NCBI RefSeq assembly: GCF_002288925.2
Contig: NW_022098026.1
Coordinates: 25,654,921 to 25,718,920, forward strand
DNA length: 64,000 nt
Source: Delphinapterus leucas
Lineage: Eukaryota > Chordata > Mammalia > Artiodactyla > Monodontidae
Direction: 5' to 3'
Shown one piece after another: positions 26,047 through 38,751 of the stretch. A program made the translations under genes and the position numbers. A model generated the notes under the pieces. That model was not told where the DNA came from and made no database searches. It saw only the letters and a list, made by a program, of their open reading frames with translations. Each line of letters opens with the position of its first letter. Position 1 is the first letter of the stretch.

Positions 26047-27167
26047 TTTCTCCACACCCTCTCCAGCATTTATTGTTTGTAGATTTTTTGATTATGGCCA
26101 TTCTGACTGGTGTGAGGTGATACCTCATTGTAGTTTTTTTTTTTTCTCATGGTAGTTTTGATTTGCATTTCTCTAATGATTAGTGATGCTGAACATTCTT
26201 TCATGTGTTTGTTGGCAATCTGTATATCTTCTTTGGAGAAATGTCTATTTGGTCTTCTGCCCATTTTTGGATTGGGTTGTTTGTTTTTTAGATATTAAGC
26301 TGCGTGAACTGCTTGTAAATTTTGGAGATTAATCCTTTGTCAGTTGCTTCATTTGCAAATATTTTCTCCCATTCTGAGGGTTGTCTTTTCGTCTTGTATC
26401 CTCTTGCACTCTTGGTAGGAATGTAAATTGATACAGCCACTATGGAGAACAGTATGGAGGTTCCTTAAAAAACTAAAAATAGAACTACCATACGACCCAG
26501 CAATCCCACTACTGGGCATATACCCTGAGAAAGCCATAATTCAAGAAGAGTCATGTACCACAGTGTTCATTGCAGCTCTCTTTACAATAGTCAGGACATG
26601 GAAGCAACTTAAGTGTCCATCGACAGCTGAATGGATAAAGGAGGTGTGGCATATATATAAAATGGAATATTACTCAGCCATAAAAAGAAACGAAATTGAG
26701 TTATTTGTAGTGAGGTGGATGGATCTAGAGTCTGTCATACAGAGTGAAGTAAGTCAGAAAGAGAAAAACAAATACCGTATGCTAACACATATATATGGAA
26801 TCTAAGAAAAAATTGGTTCTGATGAACCTAGGGGCAGAACAGGAATAAAGATGCAGATGTAGAGAATGGACTTGAGGACACGGCGGGGGGAAGGGTAAGC
26901 TGGGATGAAGTGAGAGAGTGGCATGGACTTATATATACTACCAAATATAAAATAGATAGCTAGTGGGAAGCAGCCGCATAGCACAGGGAGATCAGCTCAG
27001 TGCTTTCTGACCACCTAGAGGGGTGGGATAGGGAAGGTGGGAGGGAGACTCAAGAGGAAGGAGATATGGGTATATATGTATATGTATAGCTGATCCACTT
27101 TGTTGTAAAGCAGAAACCAACACACCATTGTAAAGCAATTATACTCTAATAAAGATGTTAATAAAAA
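26047..27167 (+). mobile_element. 5'-inverted (twin-primed) L1 3' end
   Basis: The left part (26047 to about 26400) is L1 ORF2 3' sequence in reverse orientation. The right part (about 26401-27167) is the adjoining L1 sequence in forward orientation through the 3' UTR and tail. It is flanked by AAAATTAACCCT on both sides (about 26035 and 27168). In the L1 consensus the inverted and forward parts adjoin, so almost nothing was lost at the inversion point. The open frame at 26428-26805 is the ORF2 C-terminal part (Cys-less, with a [12 protein letters not shown] segment). Confidence 0.9.
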
Positions 27168-27429
27168 GAAAATTAACCCTGCTTCTTACTCTCAGAATAA
27201 GATGCTTTGTTCAAGGAGTTTCCTCCTATAGACATCCTCTCTCTCTTGCATCATCAATTTATTCTTCATTACTATGTATGTCAACCTTTAACCTTATGAC
27301 TCTGATATGCAATCCATCAACAAGTCTTGGTTTTGCATCCAATGTATATTCCAATTTGACTCCTTTTCATGATTTCCATTCCTACCACCCAAGTTTTCTG
27401 AAATCCCCCATAATTTCTAATCACTAACA

Positions 27430-28640
27430 TCTTTGGCCTATGTAGAAACTTTTGTTTTTTAATTGATCAATTCATTCATTCAGTGTTTCTCATTGATTTA
27501 AGTTGCCAACTTTGTAGGATATTAAATTCATAGGTGTGCATGTATGTGTTTCTAAGTTCCCTTTTTTGTTCATATTGTTCATTTCTTTAATAACTAATAA
27601 GACAAGTCCCCTTTCTTATCTCACTTTTTCAAAGTTGACTTACCTATGCACAGATATATGTTTTCCACATATATATTTGAAATAAAAAATTTACTAAGTT
27701 TATAAAAAATCCAACTTGAGTTTGAGAACTCAATGTGGTAAAGGCTACAGAGAATTTATAAATTAATTTGGGTAAAATTGACTTTTTACAATAGTAACTT
27801 GCCCAAGTCAAAGGCATAGAATATCTTATTAATTCATATAATTTTCGTGTATCTTATGAAATCTATAAAATATTCTCCACAGGTATTCTTTGCCAATACC
27901 TAGAAAATTTGTAATTTTATTGCTCTTTTGAGTGGTATTTTGTTGTTTATGGTATTTATATCTGATTATTGTTGGCATAGACAAATTCTATTGATTTCTA
28001 TAGGTTTATCTTCTGTTAAAAACCTTTATGATATCTTGTTAATTCTTATAATTTATCTTTTAATTCTGTTGTCTTTTTCTTGGAAGTTGATCACATCATC
28101 TGCAAATAATAGAAGCTTTATAACTTCCTTTTCAATCTTGTCACTTCTTTATTTCTTTTTCTTTCCTTATATCATTGGTGAGGATCTAGAGTTCAATACA
28201 GTAGTTCAACAGTAGCAATGATAATGAACTTCAATCTGCCCTTTCTCTGCCTATATTAAATGCAATATAGCTAAAGTTTCTCCATTAAGTATATTGTTTA
28301 TCATAGGTGTTTTTTCTATAAACTTTAGTAAGTTTAGAAGTTCCTTTCTGTTTTTATTCTTCTGAATATGTTTTGATCATTATCACATGCCTTCTCTGCA
28401 ACTATTGAAATAATTTTACAATTTTTCTCTTTCAGTCTATTAACGTAATACATTTTTTGATAACCATGCTAAATGTTAAATCATTATTATTTTCTTAGGG
28501 TAAATCATACTTAATCATAATGCATTTTTTAATACACTGTTGAATTTGCATAGTTATTATTTAGAAAATTTGAAACTATTTTTGTAAGTAAAATTAGTCT
28601 ATATTTTCCCCTTGCTAATTATTCTTATCTGGTTTGGGAA
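27430..28640 (-). mobile_element. Old L1 ORF2 fragment
   Basis: Reverse complement of degraded L1 ORF2, recognisable by the reverse-transcriptase-region text around TCACATCATCTGCAAATAAT (near 28090). All frames are broken. Boundaries are approximate. Confidence 0.7.
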
Positions 28641-29387
28641 TCAATATAAAATTACCCTGAGGGGGTGGCACTTCAGACTATTGCTGAATAAGGAGGTCAA
28701 CTAATTCCCTCCGCAAAGAACAACTATAAGGCTACACAAAATTGAGTAAAACAACCATTTTAGCATTCTGGAAATTGACCAGCAGCCTATGTTAATCTGA
28801 CAATCAGTTATGCTTGAAAAACTGTTGGACTCTGGGTAAGAGCAATGGGATTCTATGATGTTCTTGCTTAATGATAGTCCCATCTCACTCCCATGGCTTG
28901 GTTGATATGGAGGGTCTACCAAAACAGAGCAGGCTATGTGGATCAGCAACTGCACTGCAAATGTTGAAAGGGGTTTATTTAATTTTGAGTAGTGGGCAAC
29001 TGACATATCCAGAGATATTTTTGGTTACTCCAGTAAGGAGAATGATCTTAGGTTATAGCAGTAAGCATACTTCTGGCTATGTCTTCATAACAGGGCAGCA
29101 GAGACAAAAAGGGACTAAGCAATTCATAAAGTCCTGGACAATCATAGGGATGTGTGCAAGCACTTAGAAGACACAAGAAAATTCCAGTGGAAAGCAAATG
29201 CTAGGGTAGACGTAAAAGTAGCTTGAAATTTGAATACCCTCTCCTACATACACAGGTCCATCTGTGGAGGATAGACTCCTTACTGGCTTGAGCATAAACT
29301 CTGTCTAATCATTGGCCTACTGCTAAGTTACACAGATCCAGGTAGAAAAAACCTAAAAAGTCAGGCTTAAAAAAAAACAAAAAACTA

Positions 29388-29711
29388 CAGTCATCCCTCC
29401 ATGTCTGTGGGTTCCACATTCATGGATTCAGGCAATCACAGAGCAAAAATATTAAAAACAAACTCCAGAAAGTTCCAAAAAGCAAATCTTGAATTTGCCC
29501 CATGCTGGCCACTATTTACATAGTATTTATATTGTACTTACAACTATTTACATAGCACTTAAATTGTGTTAGGTATTGTAAGTAATCTAGAGATAATTTA
29601 AGGTATACAGGAGGATGTGCATAGTTTATATAAGGGACTTTAGTATCTATGGATTTTGGTATCCATGGGGGTCTTGGAACCACTCCCCCAATGGATATGA
29701 AGGTATGACTG
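29388..29711. mobile_element. Tigger/pogo-like nonautonomous DNA transposon
   Basis: About 324 bp with terminal inverted repeats. The left end is CAGTCATCCCTCCATGTCTG and the right end, reverse-complemented, begins CAGTCATACCTTCATATCCA. It is bounded by TA on the left, as expected of TA-targeting mariner/pogo-type transposases. The internal text (AGAAAGTTCCAAAAAGCAAA, ATCTAGAGATAATTTAAGG) is that of a common mammalian fossil element. It has no coding capacity. Confidence 0.75.
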
Positions 29712-30120
29712 AATAAACATTTTTTTAGCATACACATCAACAGCTGCACACTATGGGAGAGCAAGAGATCAGAGATTTAGCTCAACCAAAGAAGCAAACA
29801 ATAAAACAGCGAAAATCATCTTTGGAATAAAATTATAAATTGAGTTGCTAAGCTATATTATCCATAATGTCCAGTTTTCAACAAAAATTATGAAATAGGC
29901 AAAGTAAATAGAATATATGAACCATAGTTGGCATGAAAAAATGTTAATGGAAACTGTCTGAGTGGTTCCAGATGTTAGTTTGACAGACAGAGACTTAAAG
30001 TAGCTATTTATAAGGTGTCCAACACTAAAGAAAACAATATTTGAAGAGTTAAAGGAAAACGTAATAACAATGAATAGAGATTTTCAGTGACAAGTTATAT
30101 ATAACACCCTCATATACACT

Positions 30121-30126
30121 TGTATA

Positions 30127-30174
<48 letters not shown>

Positions 30175-30191
30175 TATGTATGTATATATAT
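30121..30191. repeat. (TA)n-rich compound microsatellite
   Basis: Alternating TG and TA units in SPINK5 intron 4. Confidence 0.9.
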
Positions 30192-31559
30192 AACCAAATG
30201 AAAATTCTGGAGATGAAGGGCACAATAACTCAAGTTTTAAAAATTCAGTAGAAAGGCTCAAAAGCAGCTTTGAGATTGTATAATAAAAGAAGAATTAGTA
30301 AACTTGAAGAAAGATTAATAAAGTTTAACAAAAGTACAGAAGGAAAAAATATTGACAAAAATTGCAGAGTCGCAGAGTCCTTGAGACATCAAGAATGCCA
30401 GTATGTGTGAAATAGGAATGCCAGAAATAGAAGGCAGAGACTGGATAGAAAAATTATTTGAACGAATAACGGCCTAAAATGTATCAAATTTGATGAAATA
30501 ATGAATCTTTATATTTAAGAATTTCAACAAACTATAAATGGAACAAATCAAAGAGATCTACACTTGGGCTCATCATGATCAAAATGTTGAGATCAAGAGA
30601 AAGTTTTAAAAGGAGCAAAAGAAAAATGACCCATTATATATGACTGGCTTCTCATTTAAAATAATGAAGGTCCGAAGGCAATGGAAAGAGATGCTCAAAG
30701 GGCTGAAAGAAAAAAAATGTTAACCAATATTCTATATCCACAAAAATTACCCTATAAAATTAAGGCAAAATGAAGATATTCCCATATCAATGAAATCTGA
30801 GAGAATTTGTTGCTAACAGATCTGTCTTATAAGTAATAATAAAGTTCTTTAAAGGAATGACCACCAGATGGTAACTTGGAATTAGAGAAAGAAATAAAAA
30901 GCACCAGAAATGGTAAATATAGGGGTTAATATGAAGTACTCTATAAATATATGTCCCTTATTTTCACCTAGCTTCTTTTAAAGATATAATATTGTATATA
31001 GCAATGATTATAATGCTGTTTTATTGGGTGTACAAATATAACGTGTATGATAGTTACAGTACGAAAGGAGACAGAGAAAATAGAGCTACAATTGGGGCCA
31101 AGTTTCTATATTTTACTAGAATTAAGTATTAATTGGTAGTAGATTGTGATAAATTAGGATTCTTATTGTAATCACTAGAGGAACCGATCAGAAAATGACA
31201 TGTATAATAAATGCATAAAATCAGCAGGAGAATAAAAAAGACGCACTAGTAATATTTAACCCAAAAAGAAGGCAATAGTGGAAGAATAGAGAAGTAAAAA
31301 GAACAAGAGTATATTAAAAACAAATAGAAACATAGCATATGTAAATACAATCCTATCGATAATTATATTAAATGTAAATGGTTTTAACATCCCAATCAAA
31401 AGGCTGAGACTATTATTTGCTAAAAAAAAAACCCCAACTATGTCTCCAGTACATACTCCTTAAATTCAAAGTTTTAGAAAAATGTATTTTAAGTCTATTA
31501 GAAATGGGGCATTTTGGGGAGAGAATATCTCAGACCAATATATCAATTAGTTAATATAC

Positions 31560-32620
31560 TTATTGATATGTTCAACTTTCCTCCTGCTTAGTACACCAGC
31601 GGAGGTATTTTCTACTCTTTTTGTAGCCATGTCTCCATTTCGGTTTTCAGATGCATTAGCATATGGATACTCACAATATGCTTTCATTGTATTATTTCTC
31701 AATGTTCAATTATTTCCAATATCACTATATATATTTTTAAATTGTCATCTTCTCTTTCTTTTTTTTATCAGTTGTACTAGAAAACTATAACATTAGCTTT
31801 TTTATTAATTTTCTCTGTAGTTTCTGTTCTTTATGTTATTCATTCCTATTTGCTCTGCTGCTCATTTTACAGTGAATTGAGCAATGCTTAGTCTTTAAAT
31901 TTTAACTTTCTAAATTTCATGACAAGTGTATTTGAAGGTATCAGTGATCATCTGTCTCAGATTTGTACTTAAAGTGTTTTCATTTGTCATTCTTTGCCAA
32001 ATATTTCTTAATTTTTCTCCCTCCCAAATTTATTTAGTAACACATTATTTGATTTACAAATATGTGGTACTTTTTTTCCACTTTAAATTAACTTAATTTT
32101 ATTGAACTGTGGTCAAAGAACATGGGCCATATGACACTGATCCTTTGGAATTTCCTAAGACTTTCTTTGTGGCCTGATAAATATTCTACTTTTATAAATG
32201 TTTTATATCTTCTGAAAAAATGTTTATTTTCTGTTTCTTGGATGTAGTTTTCTATTAAAATCTAATGACTTAAGCACCTTAATTTTTTCCTTTGATATAT
32301 CAGCTTCTGAGAAGTGTGTGCTAAAAACTCTAACACCAGTTATTGATTTATTTAATTCTATTGATTATCACTTGACGTATTTAGAGCCTGTATTATTGAA
32401 TGTATGCTCATGATTATTATACCTTCTTGTTCTTTTCTTCCTTTTACTTTATGTAATGTCCTTCTTTGTTACTTATGATGCATTTGGGACTGAATTCTAT
32501 ATATTAAGTATTAATATTTTTGCTTCTGCTCTCTTCTTATTCACTTTTGCCTTGTATCTTTTCTTATCCTATTATAATATTTGTGTGCTTTTTAATTTTT
32601 CTGTAGTAAATTTTTTTCTG
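31560..32620 (-). mobile_element. Old L1 ORF2 fragment
   Basis: Reverse complement of degraded L1 ORF2, with the TTGAACTGTGGTCAAAGAAC and GAGAAGTGTGTGCTAAAAAC segments that are frequent in old mammalian L1. Frames are broken. Confidence 0.65.
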
Positions 32621-33049
32621 CTAAAGTGAGTTAGAAAATACTGAAGCCAAGCTTCAGCCTCTGCCTCTCCTGGTTAAGTGTCAGGAGAGGACAAAGGATA
32701 AGACTCAGAGCTGAAGGTTCTAGAACCAGTGTTAACTCCAGTTTGCTGCCACTTCACCATGTCAAGAATCCATCTGTAAGCTCTCAGAAATTGTCAGCAT
32801 CAGGAAGAATTGTTCTCTGTAGGCTGTGATCCACCAGCCCTTGGTGTTTCGAGGAGATGGAGGTGGAGTAGTAAATGCTTACACCTGTTCTCATCACCTC
32901 CCAGCTGGGCTTTTGATCTGTCCATCACCCTGCCAACATCTGTGACCTAGTAGGCTGCTGTTGATTTCACTGGTGAAGCGGGAGAGGAGTGATGGCCCCA
33001 AGTTGATTGCTTGGATCCCTATCCCCATGCTTCTGCAGTTTCTCCAGAA

Positions 33050-33530
33050 ATGATTTTTGAGAGAAAATCAGCAGCTTTTCCTTACGCTCCTGCTTTTTCC
33101 TTATGCTCCAGCCACACTTCTCTTCTTTCTGCCCCTTAAACAGGAGAATCTAGTTCCTATCACAAGTCTTTTGCAATTGCAGTTCTCCATGTCTGGAATG
33201 TTCTTTCCGCAAGTCTTTAATGCCCGGCTCCTCCTCATTAATGCCATCTCACCTCAAATGTTACCTTTGCAGAAAGATCTTTCTTGACACTATATTTAAA
33301 ATAGCCCCTATTCTGGGTGCTATCATATCGTGCAGTTTATTTTTCATAGCACTTGTTATAATTTAAAGTTTTTGTATTTACTGTCTATCTCTTCCCCTGT
33401 CTATTTAATGAATGTAAATCCGTTAGAGTACGTATTCCTTTTCTCTTTTTTTGCTGTGTCACAGTCCAGTGGAATGCCTAGAGCCTAGTAAATGTGTAAT
33501 GGGTTTTGAGGAATAAATGAACAACCAAGT
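33050..33530 (+). mobile_element. L2 3'-end fragment
   Basis: The order of motifs is that of an L2 3' end: a cttcccc/cctcattaatgccatctcacctcaaatg stretch, TTTTCATAGCACTTGTTATA, and the CCTAGAGCCTAGTAAATG-like terminus. It is degraded, as expected for an ancient element. The interval 33600-34860, before exon 5, holds MIR-like minus-strand sequence at about 33990-34080 and 34250-34480 and nothing else I recognise. Confidence 0.65.
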
Positions 33531-34868
33531 GAATGGGGTAGCACATATGGCCATGACTTAACCTGTTTTCACTCTATTTTTAACTTCTTCCTAAATATAT
33601 GACATGAAGAGTGGGGTATGTTTCATAGATTTTCTTTTCTAGTTTAAATTCTTTTTCCCTTTTAATTGTCTTCTAGGAGAGTTCCTCAGTGTAATCTTCT
33701 GGTTCAAAAATTTATTTTACATTTGTGTCTATCCTACTTTATTCTTGATATTGTGTGCCATACTAAGTCACAGGTCCATATCCTAAGTTTCCCAAATCTA
33801 TAATAAAGACATTTTTGTTAAGACAATAATGACATCAAAAAATTTGTTTTGCAATGTGGTATCATATTCTTAGGTTTTAGATAGAAATTAAGTTCAAGTT
33901 AACTCTGAATCAGAATATCTAGCTTATGTCACAATAATGAGTTGCCAAATAACGTTTCATAACTATTTCTTCTTCACCACAAGCCTGTAATGTGGATAGG
34001 GTGTGAATTCCCATTTTTCAGATAAGGAAAGTGAGAATCAAAGAGGTGCAGTGAGTGGGTGGCAGATCTGAGATTCCAACACTAGTCATCAGTTATTACC
34101 TAGTGCAATTGTTTTTCTCACCAAACAGGTTTGTCCCTATGTATATGTCATATTATTAGAGCAGAGATTTTCGTATTTATCTCATCATCCCTAAAAGGTG
34201 TTTAGCTTTATTGGCTTGATTATCAGTAAAGAAAACATTTAAAAAACAACAGCAACAACAGTAAATGGTCAGGATATGCTAGGCGCTGTTCTAAGAACTA
34301 TACATGTATTAATACATTTAAATCTCTTTATAATCCTGAGAAGTTGGTAATATTATATGCATTTTGCAAATGAGGACACTATAGCACAGAGTGGTTAAGT
34401 AACCCAAATCACATAGCTAATGAGTGGCAGATTTAGAATTATGAACCCAGCAATCTGGCTCTTGATCATTAATCTATAATACTATAAACTTTATTGTAGC
34501 TTATAGTTTGCAGAGAGCTTTCATATCCATTGTCTACTGGACCTCATGACTACTCTATAGAGAAGGCAGGCAGGTTTTGATTGACATACAGTTTGCTAAG
34601 TTTCAAAGAGGTGACTTGGCCCACCTCACCCAGATAGCAGGTGTCTGAAATCTTACTGAAATCATTTTTTCTGAAATCTGATTATATATTTCTGTTCTTG
34701 GACCATGCCTTATTACCCACGAGTTTATTAGTTCACTGCAGTCTCCTTATTATATTTTCCTTCTCCACTGAGTTATATTGTTGTGGGCTTAAAATATTAA
34801 TCTGTTTATGCATTTAAGGAATATTTTATCTCTTATAGTTTGATGTTCCTTGATCATGTCTCTTGCAG

Positions 34869-34996
34869 TTGAATTGCAGTGATTTCAAGAAAGGAGAAAG
34901 GGATGAGGATTTTATCTGTACCCTTGATAATGCAGCTGTTTGTGGCACAGATGGGAAAACATACAGTAACAGATGTACACTATGCGCTGAGAACGC
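34869..34996 (+). CDS. SPINK5: SPINK5 exon 5: first part of canonical Kazal domain D2
   Basis: A 128-nt exon between ATGTCTCTTGCAG and GTGAGT, ending phase 2. It reads LNCSDFKKGERDEDFICTLD then NAAVCGTDGKTYSNRCTLCA and so on. This is the VCGTDGKTY signature of a classical Kazal fold, which in LEKTI is found only in D2 and D15. Five cysteines are here and the sixth is in exon 6. The reactive loop is IC-T-L-D, giving P1 Leu. Human D2 has Asp at that position as I remember it, so inhibitory specificity may differ. Intron 5 (1.8 kb) shows no repeat I can name. Confidence 0.95.
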
Positions 34997-36790
34997 GTGA
35001 GTATTCTCTGAAGCAGGCTTTCTCCCTAAAGCATGTTCTCTGTATAATTATATAACACATTTTTTTCTTACATCTTTAAGATAACAATCCATTTTGTGGG
35101 AGTTAGCCATCTGTAAATTATTAGGATCACTTCTTTTACTATTCTTAAGAGAAAAAATATGTAGCATAACACTTTATATTTTACAAGCACACTTGTGTGC
35201 AATTTATCAGATGGTTATCACTTTCGGTGAAGTAAGACATCTGATATATCTATATCTGTATACAACCACACACATACACGTATATCTATTCATACATACA
35301 TATACATACACATTTATCTGTTATCTATTTATCTCCTTTCTACCTATTTAGGAGTATATCCTTTTTCATAGAGAATTATTTAATTATTAAATGATATTTA
35401 TTTATTAAACGCTCAGTAATTTATAATATTAGGGTAACTGGGACTTAATATTGAACTTCTTCCCATCTATTCAACATTCACCAAATGTAGCTAAAGCATC
35501 TCACTGCCCGATATTTTGTCCTCATTTGGTTCTTTCTCTACCCTCCGGGCTAGGTTTGGTTATTGACTGTCTTCAGCCAACAAGATGGCATCCCTCCTTT
35601 ACAGGTTCTGGCTTATGACCTCAGTCTTGAATTGGCTGCTTTTCAGTTTTTGCAAATATAACAACCAATGTTTGAGAAGGCTAGTAAGAGATAATGATAA
35701 ATATTCAGTCTTAAGGTTCTACAAGCTTTATCCTTCCTTATGATAAGTATCTTTACCAAACCACAACTGAGTTACATCACTCTGATCCCTCACATGACTG
35801 CATTTTCAGAAATACACTCTAAAACTATGTCTTCCACTTTCACCAAGGGTCAATATAAAGAAACAGAAAACAAAAAATAGGTAAAGGAAGAACAATTTTT
35901 TATTACACATGTATTTGTAACACTACTATGAACACACTGTACACTAGTTCTTACCATGTTTTATGTGGGGAAGCCTGTGATAGCTTATTTAAGCCTCTAA
36001 TTTCTGGTATATGACTTAATTATTATACAATGAGAATCATCCTGCTCATTGTGTTTCTTTCTTAGTTGTCTGCTAGGAAACTCTGCAATAACACTGGAAT
36101 TCAATTTTTATATTTTTCCTCAGCTGATCTCTTTGGGTATAACTTTTTTCTTATCACTTTTAACTACTTAGTTTTTTTCCTCCTATTGTTTTTATTATAT
36201 TTTTATTGTTATACAGATGTTATAGATCTTTTTAGAGAGTAGGAAGTGTATCATTTTTGTGCTACTATGTTTTCAGATATGCTTTTAAAGTTCTATGAGA
36301 CTGAACAATATTAATTAGGGCCTTACATACTTTCCATGAAAAACAAAATATTAGTTATCATAACCCTAATGAAGAATGGTATAATAGTATGCTGGATACT
36401 ATAAACTTGAATTCGATTATTTAAAACAACATGATCATCAACAACAACAAAGTTCTTTGGGTGAAAAAAAAAATAGTTCCTTGGGTGGCATCTAATATCT
36501 AGTTACAAGATTTACTTTTTCCCACTCTTCTGATATGGGTCCTCTCTGGAAACAGGAAAAAAAATCTGGAAATAACATTTACAGGTCTGAATCTTATCAG
36601 CTCTCCAACATGCTCTCCAAATTTCTTTGACTGTAATTTATAAACACAGACTTTCGTTAGAAAAAGTAAAGAATGCAGTGTGACACCTATTTTCAAAAGC
36701 AAAGGAGAACCACAATACATGAAGAAAAACTGCATTTGGTGAGAAGTTCCATGATATTAAACTGCTGTGTCTACTAACTTTTAATTCCAG

Positions 36791-36854
36791 TAAAACCAGA
36801 TGTCAAGTTGGCATAAAAAGTGAAGGAGAATGTAAGAACAGTAATCCAGAGCAG
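36791..36854 (+). CDS. SPINK5: SPINK5 exon 6: end of D2
   Basis: A 64-nt exon between TTTTAATTCCAG and GTGAGG. It reads AKTRCQVGIKSEGECKNSNP then EQ and ends phase 0. GEC supplies the sixth Kazal cysteine. The Cys in TRC is an additional seventh cysteine; human has TGS at this place as I recall. An unpaired cysteine in a secreted small domain is unusual. Intron 6 (1.6 kb) holds a (GGGA)n run near 37087-37110, two short L1 3'-UTR pieces, a degraded hAT-like element near 37690-37950 and an L2-like end near 38125-38245. Confidence 0.93.
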
Positions 36855-37374
36855 GTGAGGACGAATGTCAGAGTTGGGGGGAACACTGGGGGGCTGACTT
36901 TGAAAAGAAAGAAGATGGTCTCCTCTTCCTTCTTTGATGGGGGTGTTTGGAAAGAATTCATTCTTGCTGCACCTGAAATGGAATACTGCTCATTTAGATG
37001 AAAAGCAACTGATAGCTCCCAAAACGGGAGCAGGTTACTTTGGTATTTAGACCTTTCATCTCTATTTCTGCTTTCTATGAAAACAAAGGAAGGGAGGGAG
37101 GGAGGGAAAGGAAACTACATGTGTTGTAGAAAGGGAACTACTTCAGTTAACTTAACCTGAGTAGAAACCCCAGCAATGTCACTTGCAGTCAGGAGATTTT
37201 GGGCAGATTACTTAACCACACTTTACCAGTGCTTCCATATCTAAAAATGACAGTTGGGCTAACACCTTCTTTCTATGCTAAAATTTTGTGAGCCTGTGAT
37301 AATAGGGGAAGTGAGTGAGGTTACCCCCATCAAGACATTTAGCACATTGTATTTTTTTCTTTAGATTTATTTAA

Positions 37375-38125
37375 ACTATATTTTTTGTCTTTTTTAATTG
37401 AAGTATAGTTGATTTATAATGTTGTGTTAATTTCTGCTGTACAGCAAAGTGATTCAGTTATATATATATACACACACACATTCTTTTTTATATTCTTTTC
37501 CATTATGGTTTATCATAGGATATTAGCACATTGTATTTTTTTTAGCTGTATAGCATTATTTTTATGAGAAAAAGATAAATATATGTATATGTGTATAAAT
37601 ATGCTTTTGCTTTTATATGCTTAGGGAAAAAAGGGAGATACCTAAAAAATCACAAATACATTTATCCCTGGAAAGTAGGATTACTCTAGGATAGTGGTTT
37701 TCAATGTTTTTTGTCTTAGGACTCATTTAAACCCTTAAAAATTATTGAGGACCCCAAGGAGCTTTGTTTATGTGAGTTATATCTATAGATATTTATTGTA
37801 TCAGGAGTAAAAACTGAGAACTTGAAAAATATGTTTATTTTTCATTTTAAATTACAATAACCCATTACATGTTAACATAAATAACCTATTTATATAAAAA
37901 GCCACATTTTCCATAATTAAAGAAAAACAGTGAGAAGGTAACATTGTTTTATCTTTTGTAACTCTCTCTCTTATTGAAGTATAGTTGGTTTATAATGTTG
38001 TGCTAATTACTGCCGTACAGCAAAGTGATCGTTATAGATATACATTCTTTTTTTTAATATTCTTTTCCATTATGGTTTATCATAGGATATTGAATACAGT
38101 TCTCTGTAGCACGTTGTATTTTAAA
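37375..38125 (-). mobile_element. Two short copies of the same L1 3'-UTR segment
   Basis: Segments 37375-37545 and 37970-38125 both read ATTGAAGTATAGTTG, then a TTTATAATGTTGTG stretch, then TTCCATTATGGTTTATCATA. They are the reverse complement of the L1 3' UTR. Between them lies about 420 bp, including an old element with CAAGGAGCTTTGTTTATGTG. Confidence 0.75.
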
Positions 38126-38430
38126 TGTCTCTTTGTATCACCCAGTAGATTGTGAGCAAGTTGAGGGCAAGGACTGTGTTTTACCTTTGTTCTAACACAT
38201 CATAGGTTATCCACGTTTACTAATAAATGAATAAACAAGTAAATGAGTTCTATAGTTAACCATGTGAATTATACAGTACTTACTGACCTACTTTTACATG
38301 ACTGGCATTGCTCTAGGTAGCTAGTGTGCACTAGGCAGAGGGGCACTGGGTTCTATAAAATTTCTGAAAATGGTGTTGTAAGCATTACCATCCGGATGGT
38401 AAATGTCAAGTTTCTTTCCCTGTTCTTCAG

Positions 38431-38558
38431 GATATATGTAGTGATTTTCGGCCTTATGTGAAGGATGGAAGACTTGGATGCACAAGGGAAAATGGACCAG
38501 TTCTTGGTCTTGATGGAAGGACACATGTCAATAAGTGTGTGATGTGTGCTGAGCTATT
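38431..38558 (+). CDS. SPINK5: SPINK5 exon 7: inhibitor domain D3
   Basis: A 128-nt exon between CCCTGTTCTTCAG and GTAAGT, phase 2. It reads DICSDFRPYVKDGRLGCTRE, then NGPVLGLDGRTHVNKCVMCA, then EL. All four cysteines of a LEKTI 4-Cys domain are present. The loop GC-T-R-E gives P1 Arg, as in human. Pro of the usual GPDG is Leu (GLDG) and the conserved HGN is HVN. The frame is open. An upstream minus-strand open frame here is a shadow. Confidence 0.95.
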
Positions 38559-38751
38559 GTAAGTATCCTCACCCCCAAGCTGGCCAGCAGGTGGACCTGA
38601 TGAGAATGTACTTGGTTGCTATCCTGAGAACCACTCCACAGAGAGATAAAGTCCTTTTCCTCAAGCATGTTATCCTTTGTCTTTATAAGGTGAAATGGGC
38701 CTTGCTCCCAGAGTGGCTTCTTCTCTTTTTAATTCATATTATCTGATAAAG

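Larger units (their letters stand above)
28640..31450 (+). mobile_element. Old L1/HAL1-like fragment, plus strand
   Basis: A-rich text typical of the 5' and ORF1 region of old L1 or HAL1 elements in forward orientation. Examples are the GTAGCTATTTATAAG and AATGGAAAGAGATGCTCAAAGG-like stretches. It is interrupted by the DNA transposon at 29388-29711 and contains an alternating GT/TA run at 30121-30191. No intact frame. Confidence 0.5.
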
